Source of the DNA: Pelargonium nanum | Taxonomy: Eukaryota; Streptophyta; Magnoliopsida; Geraniales; Geraniaceae | Assembly (NCBI GenBank): GCA_036897485.1 | Contig: JAYMTF010000516.1 | Coordinates: 1-34,472 of the forward strand | Length of the DNA stretch: 34,472 nucleotides | Direction: 5' to 3' | Shown here: positions 1-10,669 of the stretch, piece after piece | Layout of the letters: every line of letters starts with the position of its first letter | How positions within the stretch are numbered: position 1 is the stretch's first letter | The notes under the pieces: generated by a model | The model's database searches: none | What the model was told of the DNA's origin: nothing | What the model saw: only the letters and a program-made list of their open reading frames with translations | Made by a program: the position numbers and the translations under genes

Positions 1-1
1 T

Positions 2-208
2 AAGAAGGAGGCATGGCGGTCGGAGCCTACCTCTTCCTTTCCTGTTTGGGTAGAGGACTATGGACCAGAAGATGTGCCAATGGGAGGGAGAAGGAAGAGA
101 GCTGCATCTGAACCCATGTTCCAGGCAACAGCAAAGAAGAAAAAGGCAGATGAGGAAAGCGATAATGGAAAGCAGGAGGATGAAGGATATGTCTCAGCTG
201 CGTTTTAG
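2..208 (+). CDS. 3' terminal coding exon of an unrecognised upstream gene (partial)
   Basis: A reading frame is open from position 2 to a TAG at 206-208 and gives about 68 residues. It has protein-like composition: a W/P/E-rich start (WRSEPTSSFPVWVEDYGPED), then a basic GGRRKR motif, a KKKK run, and an acidic D/E-rich tail ending in SAAF. The basic clusters resemble a nuclear localisation signal, which is an inference. The exon start and the rest of the protein lie left of the window. I do not recognise the family. The longer frame beginning at 60 on the same strand has less natural composition and is probably a shadow. The exon points the same way as CLPC downstream, so this would be the 3' end of the preceding gene. 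Confidence 0.55.
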   Translation, partial: KKEAWRSEPTSSFPVWVEDYGPEDVPMGGRRKRAASEPMFQATAKKKKADEESDNGKQEDEGYVSAAF

Positions 209-1190
209 AGAACATGAAGCATGGACGACCGTGGAGGATATACGGAGGTTGGTTCAACATTTTGTAGGAGTTTTTTGTAAATGGGCAACCAGACGGCTGT
301 CTGGGGCCCATAGCTTAGCGAATATAGGGCTAGGTGGTTTTTGTAAATCATGGACCTCCGTCTTTTGATATATATATATATAAAATCTGGCTTTATCTAA
401 AAAAAAAATATACTTGATATAAGACTGTTTTAGTAATGTTTGGACTTGAAAAACTTGATATAAATGGGTTACCTCAACAATATTTGACAGTAAGCAAATG
501 ACCCACAAAATTGACCACAACCCAACAATCAAATAACCGCAGAAATATACATCTTACAGTGGCGTACAAGTTGTAAACTAAATCTTTTGACCCGCGAAAT
601 GACGTCAGAGTTACAAATTTGGACCAACAGGTGGGAAATCGCCCCTGAACGCTCCTATGTATAGATATTTTCATTCACAAAGAAACAAGATATATTTCCA
701 CAAATGAATGGCCCTACTTCTTCCAAGTTTTCCCATTTATATGGAGCCATTTTGGTGTTTATTTAATTTTCTAAATATCCAAATCCTAATATATATATTT
801 TTCAGTGTGTACTACTACATATTTATATTATTCCCATTAGCAACCAGCCAACCATTACGGATGGGTCCACGTCAGCAAACCAGGACGTCCATGTAAGGGC
901 AAAAACGGAATCACACACTCCACACGATCAACAATGCTAATATTTCCCAGACTTCCATTCAAGACCGGTGGGTCCCATCGACTACTCAGAGATCGCCACG
1001 TGTCCAGGTGATGAGATTGGACGGCTACAGGCGATGCGATCGCAATTCGCAGGTGACGTAGAGTATAGAGTGCGGTGGCAGTACATGGAGCTCGATGGAG
1101 TGGCGGCTCAAAATGAGATGAGAGATATTATTTATCAGATAGAGCAAGCAACACCGCAAATTATCGACCATAACTACAATTTCTCTCTGT
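209..1190 (+). promoter_or_regulatory. Intergenic region: 3' flank of upstream gene, then CLPC promoter
   Basis: No convincing coding sequence is seen. A (TA)n run at 368-382 follows the upstream gene. From about 590 the stretch holds several ACGT-core elements of the kind bound by plant bZIP/bHLH factors: TGACGTCA at 600-607, CACGTCAG at 868-875, GACGTC at 884-889, a G-box CACGTG at 997-1002 and TGACGT at 1054-1059. The small frame at 968-1192 lies just before the pyrimidine-rich leader and has no recognisable domain. The transcription start cannot be fixed from sequence; I place it near 1150-1200. Confidence 0.5.
997..1002. promoter_or_regulatory. G-box (CACGTG) upstream of CLPC
   Basis: A perfect palindromic G-box in the context GCCACGTGTC, about 1.7 kb before the start codon but only about 200 bp before the likely leader. 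G-boxes are common in promoters of light-responsive plastid-protein genes. Binding is not shown here. Confidence 0.4.
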
Positions 1191-1331
1191 AGCGACCTCC
1201 TCGGCCGACCATTAAAACGGGTCTCTTCCTTTTTCGCTCTTCTTCTCCAACAGACCCTACAGGTCTCTGCCTCTTTTTCCTTAATTTTTGTTCCATTTTC
1301 AATTTATTAGGATTTTACTTTGAAGATTTAG

Positions 1332-2696
1332 GTAAGATTTTTTTGTAAATTTTTCATTTTGGTTTGTGTGCTGTGTGAATTTTGAGCCGCGGGTGTTGGG
1401 TTCAGCTGCCTGTGAAATTGGGTACTCTGGAAGTTTAGGGTTTTACTTTTTAATTGATTGTGGTAGGTGAAGTTTTGATTTTTGGAAGTGGCGAGCTTCG
1501 GGTCGAGTGATTATTTTCTTTTTTCAGATATGGTGTTTTCAGCTATTTCTGGTATTTGATTGATGTTATGTTTTTTTAGCTTAGTTGGGAATTTTATTTA
1601 ATGATTCAGTGTGTATATGTAGTGTTCAGGGAAAGGTAACATTCAGAAATTTTATTTCTTTTTTGGGGAATTTATATGTGATCTTCTGGTTAATTAAGTG
1701 TTCTGATTAATACTGAATTAGTTTGGGAAGTCAAAAGTAAGGTGGGTGTGAAATTGTATTGGTTGCGTATTTGCACGGAACATGAACATGGAACTATATT
1801 TGTAGGCTAGGAAAGCTCCTTTTTTTTCACCATGTTTTTTCCCAACTTAGTTGTCAACCCACCCACCCACAATGTAGCTTGAACCACAGAATTGTTGAGG
1901 AACTAGAACCATGCATGAGATTTGAATATGGTTTGAACTTCTAACACACTATTTAGTTGTGATGCTATGAAGCAAATGCTAGATGTGCATCTATTTGCAG
2001 TTGCTACATACTAACTTTCATAGTCTAAATGACTACAACCCTTCCTCTTTCAATATGATTTTCTGTGTTATAATAGATTTAATGCTAGCATGATGGATCC
2101 CACCTCCACCTTTCACCCATTGACTTGATTTACTTGTTTTCCTTTTCCCATTTAGATTAAAGCAAAAATGTCAACATGATTGATTGTTGGTAGAATTTGA
2201 ATTGCCATCTATATACTATGAAGGATCAATTACATGAACATATCATTATTAATATAGCCATTTGTATGGTAACAATGTCTAATCACTATAGAATATATGA
2301 AACAATGGTATTTAATAAATAAATATGAAAAATGTTGGGTCCTTTGTATTCTATGCTCGTGTGATGCGTGTGGAAGAATCTTAGATGTACATGATTGAAA
2401 AGTACAGTCTATGGTCTTTAGATTGTTCTGAAGGTCAGTACTTGTACTTGTTCTTTTCATGCATCAATTTTGCTGCAACGACATTCATGCTTGTAATAAT
2501 GTTCAATGTCATCAATCTTTGATAGCATGATCTGCTTGATATTTCTTCTCTAAAAAAATTATTGGATGTTTGCTGAGGAAGTAATGGGTGAGGATGGTGC
2601 AGATCTATTTTCAAATCTTAGTGATGGAATGCATAGGTCACCTTCATCTTCACCGTCTATGTATCTTCATGTAACATCTGTTATAATGTAATACAG
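1332..2696 (+). other. 5' UTR intron of CLPC
   Basis: The pyrimidine-rich leader (about 1200-1331) ends at a strong donor, TTTAG/GTAAGA, at 1331/1332. The next good acceptor, ATACAG/GCTCC, ends at 2696, 18 bases before the ATG at 2715. The 1365 bases between contain no long frame and are T-rich like other introns here. Leader introns of this size are common in highly expressed plant genes and often raise expression; that role is inferred. A short CCCA tandem sits at 1857-1870. Confidence 0.6.
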
Positions 2697-2714
2697 GCTC
2701 CATAGTCTACAAAT

Positions 2715-5700
2715 ATGGCCAGGGTGCTTGTTCAGTCAACCAATGTTCCTGGTTTAATTTATGGCCAAAAGCATTCTCAATCACAACGGTCTGGGAAATC
2801 AAAAGGGGGCATCCGGATGATGTATTGTGTACAAACTCCTGCTTTGAGAATTAGAAGCTTAACAGGACTAGGAGGTTCCAATGCCTTAAATACCATGGCG
2901 GGATTTGGTCAGGATTTTCATTCCAGGGTTGCAATTTCATTGTCACGGCCCCAGAGAGGAAAGAAAACACGACATGTAGTCAAAGCTATGTTTGAGCGCT
3001 TCACAGAAAAAGCAATTAAAGTAATTATGCTTGCACAAGAAGAAGCACGAAGGCTTGGTCACAATTTTGTTGGCACAGAGCAGATTTTACTGGGTCTAAT
3101 TGGTGAAGGTACTGGAATTGCTGCGAAAGTACTTAAATCGATGGGAATAAATCTCAAAGATGCCCGTGTAGAAGTGGAGAAGATTATTGGAAGGGGCAGT
3201 GGATTTGTAGCCGTGGAGATTCCTTTCACTCCTCGTGCAAAGCGAGTTTTGGAACTTTCACTGGAGGAGGCCCGCCAACTGAGTAATATTCATTTCCTTT
3301 CTCCTCTTGCCTTTTATAATTTTGCATACTTGACTGTGAGGATAGCATTTGGCTAATATTAAACTCATGTTTGCCTCTCTCTCACATAAACATGGTGTTT
3401 GTGTCTACCTTGGTAGGACTTGCAATGGTCTTGTATTCTTTTGCGGGCCGCATAAACCTGGAGTGACATTGAATTTGGAAATGTGCTGTTGAACAAATTG
3501 CATTATTCTCTGTTATGCTATTATGTATGGAATAACCTCATGATGATTATTGAGTGTAATGCAAGCTGTCTGGCTTAAGTTAAAGTTTATGAGCATGTCT
3601 CTATTATAGCTTTAATTAATTGTCTAGCAAGGTTGTGCCTTCAATTGTATCTCCAGTTTTTGGTACGGCCTGGTGAATAATTCAACCATTACCATCTTTT
3701 TCTTGGCTGCCCATTTTAATATTATGCAATTTTGAATGGTATCCTAATTTTAGTTTTTAGATTTCCAATATGCATAAGTTCCAATTTGAGAAATAAATCC
3801 GAGTTGATTGGGAAAATATGTATTTAATGATATTTCAGGCCACAACTACATTGGATCTGAGCACTTGCTCCTTGGATTGTTGCGTGAGGGTGAAGGTGTA
3901 GCAGCCCGTGTTCTTGAGAATTTGGGTGCTGACCCGAGTAACATTCGCACACATGCAAGCATTATGTCCTTCCTCATTGTATTAATTGAATTTTGATTTT
4001 CCAAATTGATAAATAATTTTATGGTAACCTGTATGTAGGTTATACGTATGGTAGGTGAGAGCACCGAAGCTGTTGGTGCTGGTGTTGGCGGAGGAACCAG
4101 CGGCAATAAAATGCCAACTCTTGAGGAGTATGGTACTAATTTGACTAAGCTAGCTGAGGAGGTAAGATGCTGCTTATTGTCCTTTATCATTCTTAAAATA
4201 TAATTTATTATCTGCTTGCTTTTACTGTGACATTTTTTTTCTTTTCTAAATGGTTTCTTGCTCTTTTTAGGGAAAACTGGATCCTGTTGTTGGAAGGCAG
4301 CCACAGATTGAAAGGGTCACCCAAATTTTGGGCCGTCGTACAAAAAATAACCCTTGCCTTATCGGAGAACCTGGTGTTGGGAAAACAGCAATTGCGGAAG
4401 GCCTTGCTCAGAGAATTGCAACTGGTGACGTTCCAGAAACAATTGAAGGGAAAAAGGTAGGCATTGGTTTGTCAAAGCCTTAGCAAGGTGTGAGTATTGG
4501 ATGCCACTGTAGTTACATGTCATGATGGAATGGTTATTCTGAGTTTAATCACATATGGAAAATCCTTTTCTGAAAGATTTGTGTCTTTACAAAATTCGGA
4601 GATGAAAAAAAGATGAGTTTTTAGAATTCCTTTCAGATGATCATACTTGAATGAGTCTTAATTTCATGTCCCTTGTTCCAGTCAATGGTATTTTTTTGGC
4701 ATACCAGTGATGAGTTGTGTATGGTCCAGAAATGAGGAGATACATGTTTGTACATTCAGCCAGCTAATATTTTGTGTTTTGAGCCCCCCTTTACCATTAC
4801 CTGTTTCTTAAGAAGGTAAACATCGTTTATCCCCTACTGTTATTGAAAGATGATGTTCTTACTTGTGTGTGTGCTCCTTGTCTTTTCTGATAACTAGGTT
4901 ATAACCTTGGATATGGGTCTTCTTGTGGCCGGCACAAAATATCGTGGAGAATTTGAAGAAAGACTAAAGAAGCTGATGGAGGAAATCAAACAAAGCGATG
5001 AAATTATACTTTTTATTGATGAGGTACACACTTTAATCGGAGCTGGAGCAGCAGAAGGGGCTATTGACGCTGCAAACATCTTGAAGCCTGCCCTTGCAAG
5101 AGGTGAATTACAGGTACAACATAGTCCTTGTATACGCGACCGATGTGATGTGTTTTTGGTGTTTTAGTTTAGAATGATATGTTTGTGAATTGTGATTGTG
5201 AGGTGGTGTATCTGTGTATTGTGGGTAGATTTAATTTTGAACAATTGCCTAACCTTTAGTAATTGTGACCACAAGCTAATGAAGCTATGACCTTTTATGC
5301 TTAAATTTTTATGAAACGAGACTTGCCTTGGCATTTGGATTGTGGTTCTTTTTTCCAGTCTTAATATATAATGAAGAACCTAAATACTTTTTTTGTATAA
5401 CCATTCCCCTTTTGAAACCATCTGGTCAATCAGCGAACTTCCAGTTTGGTATTTATTAATTGTATGCATAGTTGGGAAAATAGCATGATCATTGTACTAT
5501 TTAATCTTGACCTCATTTCTGCTACTTATTTGTGTAATTGATGTGGATTTGTGCTCCGTATCTTCTAGTTTAAGAATGAGTTAGTTCTATCTAAATTAAT
5601 TTATTGTGTGCAGTGTATTGGGGCTACAACACTAGATGAGTATAGAAAGCACATTGAGAAAGACCCAGCCTTAGAGAGAAGATTCCAGCCAGTCAAAGTT

Positions 5701-8700
5701 CCCGAACCAACTGTGGATGAAACCATACAAATTTTGCAGGGTCTTCGAGAGAGGTATGAGATTCACCACAAGCTTCGTTACACTGATGATTCCTTGGTGG
5801 CTGCTGCACAGCTTTCGTATCAGTACATCAGGTATATGAATTTATTCATTATCAATTTCCATTAACCGTCTTGTAGACATTTTTTTCTAGTGCCTTATTC
5901 TAAGAGAGGTCACTCTACATGTATCTTTTGCTTACATGGTTGTTTGTGAGGTGTCCGACTCTTTTTCTTCATAGTGCTATTATTAAGTGCATGAGCTGAT
6001 CAATTCTTGAAAAGTGAAAATGAGTATATATGAAACATATAAGAATGTCTTTCTTTGAAAACGTGAGAATGAAGTACATCTGAACTCTGAACCAGCGCAG
6101 CTGTGCTATCGAAATTCAAGGTGGTACCAATCATCATTTTTCTTTTATTTCAGATTAGAAGAACAAAATAATTGAGGTGGTATAGTATCTTTAGCTATAT
6201 GTGTTGATCAATTTGTCAAGTATTATGCATTTATGTCATCTTATAGTAATTCATGACAAATTAATTCATCTTTTGACCATAATAAGTTCAGGAAAATGAG
6301 CTATCATTTAATTCTATGGTAAATGTAGAAAATAATTTGTTATGATTAAAATTGAGAATTATTTGTATCCATCATGTTAACAAATGACTCACCAGCGTGG
6401 TGGCTTGTAAGGATGGGCCTCATAATGTATGTTGTGAGTATTGTTCAAGTTTATAATTATAACTAGGTAGCGTTTGGATTAGAAGTTTTGTTCAGGAATT
6501 AGAACCAAGAATTGGAATTTGAATGAGATTATCATTTATCATGTTTGTATTAGAACTTTTTGGTCATGAGGATGGCCATTCTTGATTCCCAATCCCATTC
6601 CAATTTTTTTAATCTAAAGTCTAAACGCCACCTTAGTAATGTATGCTATTTTTTTCTTCTGCAACCTTCCCACCCCTTACCCTTGTACATCTAGCTCTTA
6701 ATATTTGTTTGGCCTTGATATATGTTTCTCTTTATGTGCAGTGACCGCTTCCTGCCAGATAAAGCGATTGACTTGATTGATGAAGCTGGTTCTCGAGTTC
6801 GACTTCGCCATGCACAGGTTTGAGCTCTTGTTTGTTTGATTTGATTAGTCTACTCCTACCTTTGTTTTAAGTTACTTATAGAACTTTGTTTTTGTAGCTC
6901 CCTGAGGAAGCAAGAGAGCTTGAGAAGGAACTCAAGCAACTTACGAAAGAGAAAAATGAAGCAGTTCGCAGCCAGGACTTTGAAAAGGTAAAGTGTTTCT
7001 GCTGTTTATTTGCTTTGCTTTGATTTCGTTTGGGTATTCTAGTTATCCTTATATATTCATAGAGGGAACCAACTTTTTTTATTATTATTATCAAATTTTG
7101 CTGCACCAACTTTGCCCCAATACCCAAAATGGTACATTAGCTATCATTATACCTAAACTGGTACACACTTTAAGAAAAGTATCAAAAGTGGTACACTCCG
7201 CTTGTGAGAGTTAACGGACAGTTAATTGAGTGCCTACGTGGCATTAATGGAAAACTTAAAGGGTAAAAATGTAATTATACCACATACTATAATTACAATA
7301 TTGCCATCTTCATCTTCTTCGATTCATCGCTGGAAAACTCGAAGTTTTGCTAGAAAATTCAGCTCAACTCAATTACATGAAGCTTTGAATTTCTTCATAA
7401 TTTCAGCAACTCAAAAACAAAAACTTCATAAAGTCTAAACATCAAACTCCAACAATTAGATTAACTAGATTTTTCTCTAATTTGCTTTGAGTTTCAAATC
7501 TTAAACTCAAATAAACCTCAACAATCAGATTAACTAGATGTTTTTATTTCTAATTTGCTGTGAGTTTAAGTCTGAAACCAGATTACCCAAAAGAAAATTG
7601 TAGTTACTCATCTTAAGAAAGTCAAACTGAAACCCAAATAAACTCCACCAACCAGATTGACAAGATCTTTTTGTTCTTATTTTGCTTTGAGTTTGAATCT
7701 ATAACCCAGATCTCAAATCCAATAAGACTACAATCAGATTAACAAGATTTTTTGTTTTTGTTTTTTTTTTTATTTTGCTGTGAGTTTAGATCTTTACCCA
7801 GATTACCAAAAATAACATTCAAATCTCAAACCTAAATCAACATATTAACAAGCTTTCAAATCCCTAACCTGAAAACCCAGATGGAGGAAGAGTAATTGAA
7901 GAAGATAACGAGGGTGGTGTTGGTGTCAGGGATGGTTGATGTAGTTGGAGGCCATATTCTTCATGGCCAAGCCAGAGGAAGGAGAAGATCGCGAAGGTGG
8001 TGCTCTGAGAGGGCACAGATGGCAGGCGCAACTAATCAAGCCATAGTTATGACATAGCTTGCATAATCTGGCAAGGCCGTAGTTGGAGGACCGTTGACAG
8101 TGGTAGGGTGGGAGCAGATAGATCTCATCTCTCTCTCTCTCTCTCAATCCTAATCTTCAAAGCAAGCCTAAAAAATTCAGAATTGCGAACTTTTGGATTT
8201 TAATTACATGCCATTCTACAGATCCACTCGTTATATTTTTCATTTTTATATGAATTTCCTAACAAAACTAATTAATTTATTTTTCATCTAGATGAAGTTT
8301 CTGGCAATTTGTGTTGAAGATAGCAATATTTTAAATTTTAGTATGGGTGACATTACATTAATTTTTTTGTCAATACAACAAGCGTTTTGATAATTTTATC
8401 CATTTTTAATAGGCTGGTGAGTTACGTGACAGGGAAATATTTGTCTACTATTTTGTTTGATAATTAGCTCATTTTTCTTTTAATTAGTGAAGTCCACTGA
8501 TACTCTGGAGTCTGGACCTTGTTTTGTTTCTTTGCTATACTATTTTGTTTGATAAATTTATCCCTTTTTAATAGGCTGGAGAGTTACGCGACAGGGAAAT
8601 GGACCTCAAGGCACAAATCTCAGCTCTTGTTGACAAGGGCAAAGAGATGAGCAAGGCAGAGACAGAGGCAGGAGATGCAGGTCCTATGGTGACTGAAGCG

Positions 8701-9762
8701 GACATTCAGCATATTGTATCCTCTTGGACTGGTATTCCTGTTGAGAAAGTGTCAGCTGATGAATCTGACCGCCTCCTGAAGATGGAGGAGACCCTCCACA
8801 AACGAGTCATTGGCCAAGATGAAGCTGTTAAGGCCATCAGCCGTGCAATTCGTCGTGCTCGTGTTGGACTCAAGAACCCCAACCGACCCATTGCAAGTTT
8901 CATCTTCTCTGGTCCTACTGGTGTGGGGAAGTCTGAACTGGCTAAAGCTCTGGGCTCCTACTACTTCGGCTCTGAAGAGGCTATGATCAGGCTTGATATG
9001 AGTGAGTTCATGGAAAGACACACTGTGTCCAAGCTCATTGGTTCTCCTCCTGGTTATGTTGGTTACACTGAGGGTGGTCAGCTGACGGAGGCTGTTCGAC
9101 GTCGTCCTTACACTGTGGTTCTCTTCGATGAGATTGAAAAAGCTCATCCTGATGTTTTCAACATGATGCTTCAGATTCTGGAGGATGGAAGATTGACAGA
9201 CAGTAAAGGCAGAACAGTGGACTTCAAGAACACACTGTTGATAATGACATCAAATATTGGAAGTAAAGTAATTCAGAAGGGAACCCGGCGGATGGGATTT
9301 GATCTTGATTACGAAGAGGACAACGAGCAGGATACTAGTTATACTAGAATTAAGAACCTGGTGACTGAGGAACTCAAGCGATACTTTAGGCCGGAGTTCT
9401 TGAATAGATTGGATGAGATGATTGTGTTTAGACAGCTTACAAAACAGGAGGTTAAGGAGATAGCCGACATAATGTTGAAGGAGGTGTCTGATAGGCTGAA
9501 GAAAAAAGAAATAGAGCTTCAAGTGACAGAGAGGTTTACAGATAGAGTGGTTGAGGAAGGATATAACCCGAGCTACGGGGCAAGGCCTTTGAGAAGGGCG
9601 ATAATGAGGCTTTTGGAGGACAGCATGGCAGAGAAGATGCTTGCAAGGGAGATCAAAGAAGGTGATTCTGTTATCGTAGATGTTGACGGAGAAGGAAATG
9701 TGACCGTGCTCAACGGGAGCAGTGGTGCTCCACAGTCTTTGTCAGAGGCTGTTCCAGTGTAA
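2715..9762 (+). CDS. CLPC: Chloroplast Hsp100 chaperone ClpC (Hsp93), complete, 9 coding exons
   Basis: AAA+ ATPase of the chloroplast stroma. It feeds substrates to the ClpP/R protease and acts as a motor at the inner-envelope import complex. Coding exons: 2715-3282, 3839-3954, 4039-4161, 4271-4456, 4898-5113, 5614-5831, 6742-6817, 6898-6987, 8575-9762; about 926 aa, the usual ClpC length. Residues 1 to about 90 form a Ser/Arg/Lys-rich transit peptide before AMFERF. Then come two Clp N repeats ([13 protein letters not shown] and SHNYIGSEH), AAA1 with Walker A GEPGVGKT and Walker B ILFIDE, pore loop KYRG, the UVR motif split by the last intron, AAA2 with [14 protein letters not shown] and pore GYVG, and the C-terminal ARPLRR region. 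Oddities: one GC-AG intron, MGF where IGF is usual, and Ser for Gly at the first exon junction. The start is the first ATG after the leader intron. Identity is near certain; C1 versus C2 type is undecided. Confidence 0.96.
3955..4038 (+). other. Non-canonical GC-AG intron in CLPC
   Basis: The exon must end after the SNIRT segment, because the next exon starts VIRMVGE in all ClpC proteins. No GT lies at that point. The sequence is ACACAT/GCAAGC, with a normal acceptor GTATGTAG/GTTATA at 4038/4039. The 84-base intron restores the frame exactly (228 codons before it). The nearest GT, at 3938, would break frame and remove conserved residues. The junction codon is CAT (His) where Gln is usual. Confidence 0.8.
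6465..6633. mobile_element. MITE in CLPC intron (hAT/PIF-like ends)
   Basis: A 169-base stretch in the 910-base intron 5832-6741 has imperfect terminal inverted repeats. The left end is AGGTAGCGTTTGGATTAGA and the right end, reverse-complemented, is AGGTGGCGTTTAGACTTTAGA. No coding capacity. A clear target-site duplication could not be fixed; TAG occurs next to both ends. The GCGTTTGG-type end is typical of common plant MITEs, so the superfamily is a guess. Confidence 0.6.
7440..7790. repeat. Degenerate tandem repeat in CLPC intron
   Basis: About four diverged copies of a unit holding CAATCAGATTAACTAGAT, then a T-rich run and TTTGCTGTGAGTTT. Clear starts are near 7453, 7532, 7651 and 7731. 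Spacing varies from about 79 to 119 bases, so the array is old and irregular. No coding function seen. Confidence 0.6.
8129..8145 (+). repeat. (CT)n microsatellite in CLPC intron
   Basis: An uninterrupted CT dinucleotide run of 17 bases inside the probable inserted repeat. Likely length-polymorphic. Confidence 0.85.
8380..8598 (+). repeat. Duplicated 3' splice acceptor plus exon start in CLPC
   Basis: The true last acceptor, TTTTTAATAG/GCTGGAGAG at 8574/8575, has a near copy 162 bases upstream: TTTTTAATAG/GCTGGTGAG at 8412/8413. Similarity covers the upstream tract (GATAA..TTTATCC) and about 24 coding bases that read AGELRDRE in both. Copy 1 then runs into IFVYYFV and a stop. A third, decayed copy of the tract lies at 8446-8487 (ATTTTGTTTGATAAT...TTTAATTAG). 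Use of copy 1 would end the protein inside the UVR motif after AAA1. Confidence 0.85.
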
Positions 9763-10456
9763 GCCTTGATCTGTTCGGGGCCGCCAATATGTTGTTTGTA
9801 CTGTTTTCTTGTTTATACTCTGCCCTGCTCTTCCTTTTCAAATTGCTAGATTATAGTAATTCTTGTTATTGTTGGGAAGGACAAGTAGGCATTGGCCTGG
9901 GTTCAACAACTGTATCTATCACTTGCACCACGAAATAGCATGAACAATCCAATACAGACAGACACAGTGAACAGCTTTTGATTCTTATTGTTAGCTTAGC
10001 TTTGCAGACCCGGTGAATTAATAAGAAATATGTGTAATGATTTCACTTCCAGTAATTGAGTAGATTGTTCATTATATGAATCACACTAATTTTATTCTTT
10101 ATGCTTGAAGTTCAATAAAATAGAACAACAGGTTTGTTCTAAACAAACAAATTCAATATAGAAAAAGAAGAAGAAAATATTACGGTTAATAAAATAGAAC
10201 AATCACGTTTCAAAAAAAAAAAATAGAACAACCAAATTCAATAGAATAGAACACTTAATCAGTTAAGAACCAAATTATGAAATTTGTTAAAATAGAACAC
10301 TTGATCCGATATTGTTACCTTTTGTAGCTGACTAAGAACAACGATACTTCTTCTCACTATGTCTAAAGTATACTAGTAGAATTCTGCACTTAATGACTCA
10401 AATAGGGGATGAGTTGTGGCTTTAATTTTGTGAAACACAAAAGTGATAGGAGATTG
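9763..10456. other. CLPC 3' UTR and spacer, left part
   Basis: AT-rich and without coding capacity. The first 200-300 bases are probably CLPC 3' UTR. From 10112 to 10300 the phrase AAAATAGAACA or a close variant recurs about five times with poly-A interruptions, giving a loose, simple repeat zone. Confidence 0.45.
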
Positions 10457-10669
10457 AGATGGAATAGAGTTTTTTTTTATAAGCGACGGGACAGCAGGCT
10501 TACAAAGACCAATGTTTCTGCGTCACCCGAGTTAGTTCTTAGTTCTCCCCTTAAACCCATAAATCACACTTCATATCGTCGATAAGGAGGCTCGAACCTG
10601 AGATCTCAAAGGAATTCCAAAGCGCAACAACTGCTTGGCCCAACATGCCTTGGTAGATGAAATAGAGTT
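10457..10669 (-). mobile_element. tRNA-derived SINE with target-site duplication
   Basis: The body is 10472-10654, about 183 bases, on the minus strand. Read in that sense it starts TACCAAGGCATGTTGGGCCA, with a box A-like TTGGGCCAAGCAG. A good RNA polymerase III box B, GGTTCGAGCC, follows about 50 bases further on (plus-strand 10590-10599). It ends in an A-run (plus-strand T-run 10469-10478). It is flanked by 15-base direct repeats that differ at one base: AGATGGAATAGAGTT at 10457-10471 and AGATGAAATAGAGTT at 10655-10669. The tail, box B and long duplication together are diagnostic of LINE-mobilised SINE insertion. Family not assigned. Confidence 0.82.

Larger units (their letters stand above)
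7075..8150. mobile_element. Probable non-autonomous repeat insertion in last CLPC intron
   Basis: The intron 6988-8574 is the longest in the coding part of the gene. Its core differs in style from the flanks. It opens with short echoes of ACCCAAAATGGTAC / CCTAAACTGGTAC / AAAAGTGGTAC (7120-7197) and GTTAACGGACAGTTAA (7210-7225), wording common in plant dispersed repeats. A degenerate tandem block follows (7440-7790), then a GC-richer stretch (7880-8125) and a (CT)n microsatellite at 8129-8145. I found no matching terminal inverted repeat, so both limits and the class are uncertain. Confidence 0.45.

Noticed and set aside
968-1192. 74-codon plus-strand frame before CLPC as a small gene or upstream ORF
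   Set aside because: It overlaps the G-box and promoter stretch, has no recognisable domain, and ends where the pyrimidine-rich leader begins. Chance frame is the simpler reading.
3283-3356. CLPC exon 1 continuing to a stop at 3356 as a short ClpN-only protein
   Set aside because: The donor A/GTAATA at 3282/3283 and the in-phase next exon (SHNYIGSEH) restore the standard ClpC protein. The extension is unlike the family.
7926-8147. 73-codon minus-strand Cys-containing frame in the CLPC intron
   Set aside because: Begins within the (CT)n microsatellite region and lies in probable repeat DNA; no conserved motif beyond scattered cysteines.
8752-9147. 131-codon minus-strand frame inside the last CLPC exon
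   Set aside because: Shadow of the highly conserved AAA2 coding sequence on the other strand.
10590-10599. A functional tRNA gene at the box B motif
   Set aside because: No cloverleaf could be formed around it; the A-tail and target-site duplication show it is a SINE.
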